From positions 40,744,305 through 40,808,304 of the forward strand of contig CM041115.1 of assembly GCA_023079485.1 (NCBI GenBank): DNA of 64,000 nucleotides. The letters are read 5' to 3'. The notes under the pieces were generated by a model, which saw only the letters and a program-made list of their open reading frames with translations, searched no databases and was not told the DNA's origin. The translations under genes were made by a program, and so were the position numbers. Shown piece by piece: positions 42,801 through 54,800 of this stretch; position 1 is the stretch's first letter, and each line of letters opens with the position of its first letter. The stretch is from Archilochus colubris. Lineage: Eukaryota > Chordata > Aves > Apodiformes > Trochilidae.

Positions 42801-45800
42801 AAGAGGGCTTAAGCAGGAAAATCATATTCAGCCTCAGGAGGACTTCAGTGCTGCTGTTGAAAAGGACTTACTGTTCCAAACAATGGATAGTAGCACAGCA
42901 AAAGGTAATGAAAACTGGCTTTGCTTTAAAGTTGGCTTCAAACATTTTTCTTCTGAATTGAAAACTGGAAATAAAGCAGGCCAGGTGCATTTTGTGTAGC
43001 TTTTACTGACAGCAGATCTGGTGTACATGAGGGGACGATTTGGTCTACTACAGTTTGATTAATCTTTTAGACGCAGTGGTATTATTTCCTGCCTTTTCAA
43101 AGTGAGTGCTGAAAGCTCTGTGCTTCATTGCACCTCTGGTTGAATTGCTTCAAGACTTTGATCCTGCAAATCTTCAATTGGTAAGAAGGCAGTGAGTGTT
43201 TTATTTCTGCTCACGGGTGAGAGCTGCATTCAAGAGCAGGCAAAGAGATACCCCCCACAAGTCTCAGTTCATACACTCATGCCTGTCAGTGTCACAGGCT
43301 TGTGGTACAAGAGAAGTGGCCTTTAGCTGGAGGTTAATAATAATCTGATAGGTCAATATCAGGCTTTATTTGTATATATCAGGCAATATTTATTTGTATA
43401 TACAAAGTTCAGAAGCCAATGACCAATAGTAATTTTGCTGCTGATGAGGCGGGAATAATGAAGCTTATACTGTGCATGTCTTGAAGTGTACACTCCAGAT
43501 CTTGAAAGTCGGTGTATTTGAACAGAACATCTGCACAGAGGCTGGATGCACAAACAGATTTTTTTCAGATACTTGTGTTACAGGTTGGCATCACCAGATA
43601 CATATTACAATTCATAGACTGAGGCATAATCCCCACCTTGCTCAAGATGTTGAAAGATGCAGTAGTGTGTTGTCTCAGTGGCATTTTTTCATTCCCACGT
43701 TTTACAGAAATCACAGAGTAAATGCTTAGAAAGTGCTGTTTCTCCAGCCAAAAGGTGTTCCAAGACAGCTGACAGGCAACAAGGCACCTAACAGAACTCT
43801 GTGATAAAAGAGGCTTTCTACAAGTGAAAAGTCTGCCAAGTATGCAGGTCTCCATGTATGTAGCATTTTCATTTTTAAGTATCAGCTTCCTAAATTGCAC
43901 ATAGAAGGGGAAGGAAAAAAGAAAAAAAGGTAACATAAGAGTGCTGAAGTGTGTTATATTTAATGTTTTCCATTAACTTTTCTTTCAGTCGTAAAGATAG
44001 TGTTATTGATAGTTGTGTCTTGGTTTTTTTTCTTGTTTCATGGTAAAAAATTACTGAAGAAAGTAAATCATCAACAGAAGACAATTTCTGTAAAACATGG
44101 CATTTCTTTAAGGCCCCTGATGCCGTATTCCATTTGCAAAATAGGGATCTTCTGAAGTTCAGTTTAATACAGTTAGTGCCCTAAGGCAATCCCAGGAGCT
44201 CAATATGTATTACTAAAAAATAGCTGAAAAGGCTTCTTCTTTTTCCAGATAACAGTGAAACAGAACAGGGATCTCCGTCACTGCCCTCCAGTACCAGTGT
44301 GGTAAATGCTGGAGAGGACACGAAACAACAGGAAACAGGTTCATGATGTTTAATATTTTGTTCTGTGAAAATGCACTTTGGTGTGTTTACAGAAAGATCA
44401 AGTGATTTGTGTGCCTTCTCATACCCTGTGTAATGTGCAGCTGATGTACAGCTGTCAAGTGAAAGTAATTGTACATATGAGAATAAGTCTGTGTTCCCTG
44501 ATAATGGGTAAAATTCAGTCAGTTCTGGTGCTCTTGCATGATCTGACATTTCCCATACTCTTTGTGGTTATTCTTACTTGCCAATGGTATTTTCCTTTCC
44601 CTCTTGAACTTTTAGAGCACTGTGCTGCATTTCAGAAGTCGTATGTGAAAATACATTCTCCAGACTGAGATAGCACTTGAAGTGTTTTCTAACATTTCCC
44701 TGCTTCCAGAGCAAGAGGGGAACTGAAAAGTGTCATCCATACGAGTTCTGCTTTGTACAAAGCATTGCCATATTTGAATATCACACAACATTTGGCTTTG
44801 TTTTTAATGATGCTTATTAGCAGTGACTAGATTAAAAATCCTTTCTGAGGCCTTTAGTCACTTCAAATTCTTACTAAAAGTCAGTGGGAGTTGGGAATGT
44901 GATTGTATAATGAGGATTTTGGTCTTCACCTCTGATGAGCATTCGGTTCTGAAGAGTTAATGATGCTGTAGGCACGGCACAAACCATGGACCTTGAATAT
45001 GTAGAGTCCTCTTAAAACTCTGTGTTTGCTGGCTGTTGTATCCAACTACTGCTTTTTATTACTTTCTGCCCTGGAATCTGATCAGTGTGAATGAAAGGAA
45101 AATGATCAGGAGGAAAGTATTCCTTTGGTGTTTTTTTCAGATGGCAGATAAACTTTCAGTCAAGTTCAGAGCTGCTGCATTTTGCTGCCTAGCCTGTCGT
45201 AGTATTTTTTCACAGCATCATTCCTTTTCTCCCCTCCATTTCTGCTCTTTAACTGTTAGAAGTCTTTGCTTTTTTTATTTGTGTATGTATGTGGATCTAA
45301 TCTAAAAAAAAAAAAAAAAAAAAAGTTTTGCAACTATGCTTACAGTTTTAAAAGTACAAAATATCCAGATTTTTTTTTTAAATCTTTCCTTGCATACTTT
45401 CCGTAAAATGCAGTCTCTCCAAAGTAGTATCCAGCTATTTATTTATCTATTTGATCAGTCCATTTTAACAAATACCCATGCATGTAACTTTTTCGTATGC
45501 TTTAAAAATGCAGTTAATTTTGCAGGAGTGGGTTGTAATACTATTTTTGTAAATTTTTAATCTGTTAAAAACAAGTCTGGTGAGCCAAACTTGCCAAATT
45601 TGTAGTCATATTTAAGAGAATTCTTGCATAAGGAAAATGGTTGCATAGTCTTGCATGGTCCTTGTACTTTATCAGTTTTAGGAATAGACAAGACCTTTTA
45701 CTTTTTGTCACAGTAATCTCAGACATAACTTTCTAGATTTCCAGCTAAATGCTACAGAAGAAGCAGCTATGAAGGCGAAGTGGCAGAGGATTATGGGTTC

Positions 45801-48800
45801 GAATTATGAAATAGTGGTAGGTAAAATTATTAAATGCCCTTTGAACTGTCCACCTATTATGTTGCTAACATGCAGGCACAAATATTTGTGTTTGTTGTTC
45901 CTTTTTTTCATAAATCATACTTATATTTCTTAATCAGTTGAGATTATTTTAATTATGAATTGTGAATGTAGGTATGTAGGTATATATTGCTTCGTATTTA
46001 TTTTAGCAAAGTAGCTGTAGGTTTCTTAATTTACTGTGCCTATGAATATTTTTTAGCTTCAAGAAGATAAATGCTTATCAAAGAGAAAATTAATACCTAA
46101 GGTTAGGTTCAAAGCTAACCCTTCATTAATCAGAATTTGAAGCTAGTCGTACCCATTCTGCATACTGAATAGTTTGATGTAATGATCTAAATGATGCATA
46201 GGGCATTACTGTTGGTACAGTTGAAAATCAGTATATGAGCTAAGAATGTTATTTCTGAATTGTAGTCCAGAGATGTAGTCTCTGCAAAAGTACGTATTAT
46301 GAGATATGTTGTGGTTGTACACTGCTCTCATTTGTTTAGGCTGAAGTGGTATTGGATCAAAGTTTCAAGATCAAGATTTCAATTTTTACCTGTCTGTCCC
46401 CTGATCAAAGCATTTGCCACATTTTGACACAAAAGTAATGCAGAGCCTCCTTCTCATCTGGCACTGAGCATATTGGATTGGACTGTGTTTTGGTTTATGT
46501 GCTCATGGAGCTTTTCATGTTGTTCTTGCGTGATAGCCTGAAGCATCTCATAAAAGGCAGGTAGAGCAGGTCTATGATGCTGACTTCCTATCCACATTCA
46601 TGGGGTAACATAGTCCTGTTACTCCAGGCAGGGTGTTCTGCTCTGTTGTGGTTCCTGGATAACACTTAGTAATGGTAGTTTCCTTTCCAGAGTACTCTAC
46701 CATTTTGTCACTGTGTAACTTTCATGAAAGTATTTTCGTTTTTCTCTTGTATTTCTTTTTTCTTTATTTCATCATATTGGGAATCTGAAGCTTTCTTTTA
46801 GCTACAGGCTTTTTTTTCCTACAGTGCTGGAAAAACTAAGCTTGTAATTTTGGATGCTTTTCCTGTCTGAAAGCCTGCATTACATATGACAATATTTCTG
46901 GTTTCTCACTTTAGGAATATTCCCCTCATTGCATGTAAATTTAAATGGAAAGTAACAGGTACATCTATGAATATGTCAAAAGTAATAACTTCTCAATCTT
47001 ACTGTAGGTGGCTGTAGTTAACAAATATAGTGAAAGCAGTGGGTTAGGGATAAGCCTTGAAGCCACGGTGGGACATCACTTCATCAGATCTATCTTACCA
47101 GAGGGGCCAGTTGGACGAAGTGGCAAGCTTTTCAGTGGAGATGAACTGCTGGAAGTAAGAAAAAAAGATTACTTTATCTTAGTCTTCATACAATTAAGAT
47201 TTTTGAGCAGTGACTTGCTTGTTACAGGTTATGACTTAGGGAATGTAGTATATCTAACTGCATACCAATCTTAACCAGAAGTGCTTGAGCAGTCTCTTCA
47301 TATGTACTTACAGATGTTTAGGTGATTGCATATGCTTACATGCATTTCTCAGCTGACAGCTGATTTTTTCAGACATGGTTCAAGGTTGTGGAAAAAGAAT
47401 TAAAAGTATTAAGATTTATTCTAAAGTATTAAGATTTAATAAGAAACTCCTTACTCATTGAAGAACTAAATACCTGTTTGCTTTTGTGAATAGTTTTCTT
47501 AAAATTAAAATTTGATTTTGGTTCACATGAATACAAGATACACATAGTAGCAGAGCATGTGGTATTTATAGAGTGGCATGATGCTGTGAAACTATCCATT
47601 CAGTTTAAAACTTACCTTGTGAGCTCCAAATTCAGTAGAAAATAAGACTTGACCATATTGATTACTATAGATAATTTTTCTTTTAATCAGTTGAAAAGTA
47701 ATTTTTTTCCCCATATTTGCTTTGTATTCTTCTAAATATTGTGTGTTCTTTCTTTGTTGAGGTGAATGAGATCTCTTTGCTTGGAGAAAACCACAAGGAT
47801 GTAGTCAATATCTTGAAAGAACTGCCTATTAAAGTGACAATGGTGTGTTGTCGTCCAGTAGCTCCTCTGGTTACTCACCCAGAAGTACTGGAGAGTCTAA
47901 GTCTGTCTGAGGTTCAGCTCACAGAAAAGGTATTTTGTCTTTAAAATCACTGAGAAAATGACTGTTTTGTTGACAAAAAAAAGCATATAATGTTCTTGTA
48001 CAAGATGAGAAATACATTCCATTTTTTACGATCCTGTAGGTCATAGACAGAAATATTTCGAGATTCAAGTGGGGCCCTGGGAGTATGGCAGACAGAACTG
48101 TGTTTTTTAGAATCTGAATGTCTTGAATCTGGTTTTGAACTTTGCTTTCTGGGTTTGCATTGCATGGAATTGCATGTGCATTCATTGGCAGAAGCATTTC
48201 TGTCACCTGTAAGTGCAAAGCTCTGGGCAACCTGCTGTACATGTACATAACATGTAGGAATAATCTGCCGTGCAGTATTCAAAGCAATAGCATTTGTAGG
48301 AAAAGAGACATGGAGAATTCTGAGTTCTCTGCAATGGACCAAATTCAGCTTATCATTGCTAAGCTTTTCTATGAAATCAAGGGAAGAGAACAAATCATGT
48401 GCGTGTGTATGTTTGTGTGTGTGTCTCTTCCATTAAATGTTCTGACTACTATCAGTGCTACTGTGTTTAGATTAAGGCATATTTTTAGACATACCATTCA
48501 ATAACAACTATTTCATCTATATTCAAATACATGTAATAATGACATTCTCCAAAGCTTGGAGTTTGACAGAAATTCTACTTTGTAAATATTTTTACCAGTG
48601 AATACTTCTGTATGCTTGCAGCACAGGTATTTTGTTACAAGGATACGTACAATATGTGCTAGATTTATCTGACTAGTTTGTTAACTCCTGTGTGCTTGCA
48701 CTTTATTTGTGTGTAGAGAATTATTTTAGTTTTTATATTGTTCTTTTTGAATGGCTTTGTTTCTGCAAGTTAACAAATGTTCACTTTTCTTTTGGGGGGG

Positions 48801-51800
48801 AACATTCACTCTTTTTCCTAGTCTCATATAGAACTTGGATTCATTGGATCCTCAGACACAGAGGGAACAGCTTTGGAAATTGTTGATGAAGGTCAGAGTA
48901 TGGAAGAGGTGCAAAGCTCATCTTTGGCGATGTGGGAAACAGAAGTACAGCACATTGAGCTGGAGAAAGGCAGTATGGGACTTGGATTTAGCATATTGGA
49001 CTACCAGGTAACTTTGCAGTTCTTTGAGTAGAGGACTGAATACTTTATATTGTTTGAATCTCACAATGTGATCTGAATGCATATTTTAAGGGTATATGCT
49101 AACAGAAAGCAGGCAATACTGTATAGTTAAGTGGATGCCACTACGGTAGGCATCCCATTAAGCTACCTTACTTATTCCTTTTAATGTATTAAGTTTAAAG
49201 GTTCTAACAGTAATGGTAATATTGGCCAAGAAAAATAGATAATCTGTATAATAGAGTCTTTACAAAGCTCATCTGCTAGTGCCCCAGGGTCAGTGAATGA
49301 TATAGTCAGAATATTCAAACATTTAGTTGTGTATTTTGTACCTACAGTGAGGTGCTTAGGGGACTTTGAGGACTTTGGTGGTTAAAGCAGGACTTACTAA
49401 AATCCAGAAAAGCAATCTCAAAATCACTTACTTAGCTGTTGTCTGTCCAGGATGTGCCTAAAACCCCCATTCATTTTGCGTTTCACTTGAAAATTCCTGG
49501 CTATCTCACACTGTGATTTTTGGTTTGTCCTGGTGAACAACTCAGTGTCTGTCTCCTGCATGTGTTATGCTAGAGCGAATGCCCCTCCTATTCCTAGTTA
49601 TCACTCACATACAAGGAGATAATTTTTAATCTGTTTAAAGTCAAGTAATTTCTTTCTGTGGTCATTGTAGGCTTTTGTAGGACCTCATCTCCTCCCAGGT
49701 CCTTGCTGGATGTTGTCCCTAAGAGTATATATGCATTATGAATTTGCATCTGGAGGTCACTTCCAGGTGGAAGGGATGCCCACAGGGCACTGCTTCAAAT
49801 TAATGTATACCTCAGTGGTATTTTGCATTTGCACACAAATAATGGTGAAATATTAATTAGTTTAATAATCTGAAGGATAAAGGCCAGGTATGTGTTTTAT
49901 GAAACAGTGATTACTCCTTAATGTGTTATTCAGGATGTTTTGCAGTGAGACATCATGGCTGAGCTTAAATACTTGGAGTCCACATCAGCATGAAGTAAAG
50001 TGCATTTTTTGCTTCAGCCTCTTCTGAAGCATTTAAAAGCAGGTGGTTGCTTATGTGGTAGTTACCAAATTTTGATTGTGGATGGTAATACTTAAAGGTT
50101 TGTGAGAAGTACCATAAATTCTTTAATAGAGGTTTGCAAATGAGAGTTGGATTCTATCCTACAGTTGCAGTCAGCTTTCTGAAAGTTACCTTTTTTATGT
50201 TATATTTGTGATTTTTTTCCTATGTCCTCTTCTTTAAAATGTGCTTAAAGCATTTCATTGCTGAAGTTTCTGCTCTAGGACTGTGATGAATAATTTACAG
50301 TGAGTTTTTTCTTTTTATTTTTCTTTTTACATCAAATTCTCAAATTTCAATAAACAGTTACCAAAATTAATGACAGGTATGTTCACAGTAATATATTTCT
50401 CTTGTTTTATACAATGGAAGGCCTGTAAGAGAATCTGCATAATTTTGTACTGCAGGGAAGGCTATCTCATGCACTAGAGAGGTGAATTTTTCAAAGATGT
50501 GTCATGCGGCATCATCTAGAGTAGCACTGTAAATGCTTGTTAAAATGCCGAGGAAGATGTCAGTGTTCAGGCTTAAGCACCATCTCCAGCAGTGCTAGTT
50601 GTATTTCCACTTTTGAGTTTCCTATTTCTCTGTGGCATTTTTCTTACTGCATTAACTGACATGAAATGTAAGGGCTGGTCTTTGTGTCCTTCCCACCCTC
50701 CATTAACACTTCCCTCTCAGCCTGTCTTTCATCAATACTGCCCTGATGGTGTGCATCCTTTCAGGTGCATCTTGGTATGGGAACTTGTTAGTTTCATGCC
50801 AGTTTGCAAATATTTGCTTTTCTCCTCCTTTTGCTATCAGTAAAGCTGGTACATTATTACATTTCTTTTTTTTTTCTGTGCATGCACTCAAGTGAATTGC
50901 CATGTTTTGGAGGTATTAACATGTAATGCTGTTACTTCTGAATTCAGTCCTATGTGAATCAAGCAAATGTGTGCACCTGTGATATTTGCTATAGCAGAAT
51001 CTTATGTTCCTGTTCTGAGAGTTTGATGCCAGCTTTTTTATAATAATAAGTGTGTTGAAGGATGGGGCCTTCAAGGCAATTTTCTTTTATAAAAGGAAAC
51101 ACCTCTTGGTTGTGTCTTATTGATTAGAATGCTATTGATTGATCTGTTGATTGATAAGTTCCTCTCTCCCACAGAGTGTTTAATTATACATGCACAAGGA
51201 CCTGCCTCTTAAAAAGTGCTTTCTCAGATAAGCAAGATCTGATGCCATGAAGTAGAAGAGAGTTACTGAAAGTAAACCCTTTGTTCTACCAAGTGCACGT
51301 GTTAATTTTGCCCCAGGCTGCACAACCCAGGTGTAATTCCAAACCACTGATTTTAAGGGAGGATGAAGTTTGCAGTGCTGTCATTGCAGTAGGAAATATT
51401 TGAATTTTGGTGTGCTATTTCTTGTTATAGTATGAACAGCACTCTGCAATTCAGCAATATTTTTATACTGGAGGTACATGATGAGACATCACCTAAAAAA
51501 GGAGTAATAATTTTCACATTCAAGAATTAATGTCTAAATGTATGGGCATTATAGACAAGCAGGTGTATTCCTGTGGAGTATTCATCTGAAGGACAGCTCC
51601 AGCTTTTTAATCATCCTTTCAAGACACAAAAGAGTAAATAAAATGAAATGTTTTTCTTCATCTTATTTATTAGGATCCTGTTGATCCAGCAAACACCGTA
51701 ATTGTGATTCGCTCATTGGTTCCTGGGGGTGTGGCAGAGCAAGATGGCAGACTTCTTCCTGGGGATCGGCTTATGTTTGTCAATGATATCAACTTGGAAA

Positions 51801-54800
51801 ATGGCAGCCTGGAGGAAGCAGTGCAAGCACTGAAAGGAGCCCCAGCAGGAACAGTTAAAATAGGAGTCGCCAAGCCACTTCCTGTAAGTATTTGGGAATT
51901 CATTGGGTACTTTTCATGTTCTTTAAGCAGATAGATGATATTGGGTTCTACGTACACTTTGTGTGCTTTGGGATTCAGCTAGGTGGCTCTAAATGTCCAG
52001 AAACTGTCTTTTCCCGGATAGATCCTGTATTCGTTGGATGTAGGAGTGACCTGTGTGGTCTGTGACTGGTGTAGTGATTGCAGGACCCACACTTACCTTG
52101 CAGCTGAGAAAGCAGCAAAGCATCCTTCAGTCAGCACATTCTTTCAGGGCTGCAGGTTGCCAGACTTAATTTTGTACACTTTATGAAGTTCTCTGAATGT
52201 GTGAAGTGGTGACAAAGTCAGTTTTTTGTGGTTTGCTTGGAATTTTCCCATGTCTTTACTTTTCAAGGTATAGTACATATGCAGTCTTTGTATATAGACT
52301 ATGCACTTCTATGTTCAAAGAATGCTGAGTACCTTTCAGGTCATATGCCTCAAACTGGTTGTTTTAGTATAGCCATAAATAATTTCAGTCTTGTTTATAG
52401 AGGGTGATCTGTAACAATTAGATGAATGAGGCTGAAGGAGACCTAAGGTTACTGAGACAGTATGTGAGTAGGGATGCTGGAGGACTAGTGTCCTTGCTGT
52501 GTTAAATTCAAATCAGTAGAATGGCATCAGTTTATAGGTACAATGAAGATTCCTTTCAGTGTATGTGTAAGACAAAGAGCAGCCTTTGGAGTTAATTTTT
52601 GCTTTTAATGAAATTATAGTCTTGTAATACAGAAATAAAATTTTCAGTTTTACTGAAACTTAGGGGAATTGGTGAGAGAGGGATGGCTGATGTTTAAGTT
52701 ACTTGAAAACTTCATTTTCATAGCAAGAGGGTACTTCTTAACTTACTTTGTTAGATTTATTTTTTTTTGTAGTGCAGAATCAATGTTAATGAAATGTCTT
52801 GCAAATCAACACTTTCATGTGTAAGATGATGTCTTTTTAAAAGAGAAAATATGGGAGGTTTTGTTTCTGTTCCCAGCATTTTGTTAGCATTCAGCATTTG
52901 CAAGTGTATATTTCACATGTTGTGCTTGCCAATTATTTAACGATTGAAAATAATCACTGGCTTCTTTGAAAGAAGAATGCACCTAGCATCAAATTATGCT
53001 GGGAAAAGCTAGTGATTGTAGTCATAATTATGTTTTGTCCTCTTGAGCCTGTTCTGTCTTTAAGCAAGGAGCCACTGGTTGTAGTCCTCCTAGCATGATT
53101 ACTCTGTGCCTAGTAAGGTTGTAAAGACCTCTGCTGTTAAGCTCTTTTCCTGGTGACAGCTCTGATTGCAGTTTTAGCATATGTTTAGTAAGAGCAGAAA
53201 CTGAAAATTGTTTTAGACTAAGCTGTAGGCTCTGTGGCATAGCTGGATAGGCCTTTTTCATTACGTGGGGATTCAAAATGAGATGTGAATCTTAATCAGT
53301 TTAGGTGTCTCTTTACCTACCCCTGTGATGATGGTTGAAATGAACTCATTGCTGCATTTGAAATTAATTTGCCTTTCTAAACCCCCACACATTAACGCAC
53401 TGTGCACGTCCTGTGTCATGGCCACTCATCCAACTCAGAGCTTCGTTCTTTCTGCAGCTTTCATCAGAGGAGGGCTATGTCTCTGCTAAGGAAGATTGCT
53501 TTTTCTACACTGCCCAGTCACTTGAGGAGGAAGGGCCAGCTGATTCAGCCCTCTTCCATGCTGAGCTGGCTCTGGTTAGTGGCCCAACTTACCAAAGATT
53601 TCTTAAGTCTGCACTTCGTAATGAAGGGGGTTGCTTTGTCACTGTTCATGCTTGTTTAGTGTTACTGTCACTACGTTCCTCATCCACCATAGCAGGGATG
53701 GATCCCTACTTGTTAGAAACTGGCATCTAGACATTTTGGCTGTTTGCATAAGCTGTGAATCTCATGTGTGTTATTCTGGTTGCTGGGGGAAAAAAAAAAA
53801 AAAGAAAAAAATTTTGCTGATATTTTCAGAAGTGCATGCCTACCCAATTCTCCTTGCATGTACTAAGTATCCCTTTGAAAATCTTACTTTGTGTAGTGAA
53901 ATTCTCATGTGTTTATTTTGAAAAAAAAAAAACCCTGTTTGCCTGTATGTCATAATATATCACTTTACTTTGGAAAAGCTTTTTGAACTCTCTTTTTGCA
54001 TGTTAGCCAGTCCTTAAAGAAATACTGTCTGTTTTCAAAACCTGCCAAGGCTTCCTCTTAAGAGTATTCTTTAGACTTCAGCATCAATCAGTGATTATGA
54101 GATTTGCAAGGTCAAACAGTGTTCACTTGTACAAACAATACAGCTCACCGTAGCATTCAGTGTCTTATATAGCACAGAAGTTACAAATAAGAACTTAGAT
54201 TAAAAAGACAAAGGAAATGGGACTCTACAAAGAACAAAAAAACCAGAAAAACAACCAGAAAGCAGGACACAGATATTTTCTAAGTGTGTCTTCTTATGGT
54301 TTTTATTCTTCAGTTACCCTGGTTAGATGATAGGATTTGCCTTATTTCGCTCATTGAGAAAAGTGTGAAGAAGTCAGGTTATATATTGCAAATATCCTTT
54401 AATTAAAGATGTGCTGAAAAGGTCAGATTGAAACTTCAAATATTTAAATTTAACTTCTGTCTGTTATTCATGCAAAAAAAAATGAAAATTCTGAAAGAAC
54501 ACTGAAAATATATGGCAGGTAATATGGTTAAAATGTAAGCTCTGCCAGCTACTTAAGTAGATGCACAGAATATCAAATTGACTGTGAAGTCACACAGTTA
54601 AAGATGTGTTTGCAGATTGTGCTCATTAAATACTGTTCTCCTCAGGTAAATCTGCAGTCAGATTCTACAGGTCTGTCCCCATTTTTCACAGTAGTTTGTT
54701 TTTTTTTTAGGGCATAGCTTCAGTAGCGGTTGCCTGCATTTTCCAGAAGGTGGGCTGAGAGAAAGTGACACTAAAGGAACAATTTGAATTAGTTTTTAAG

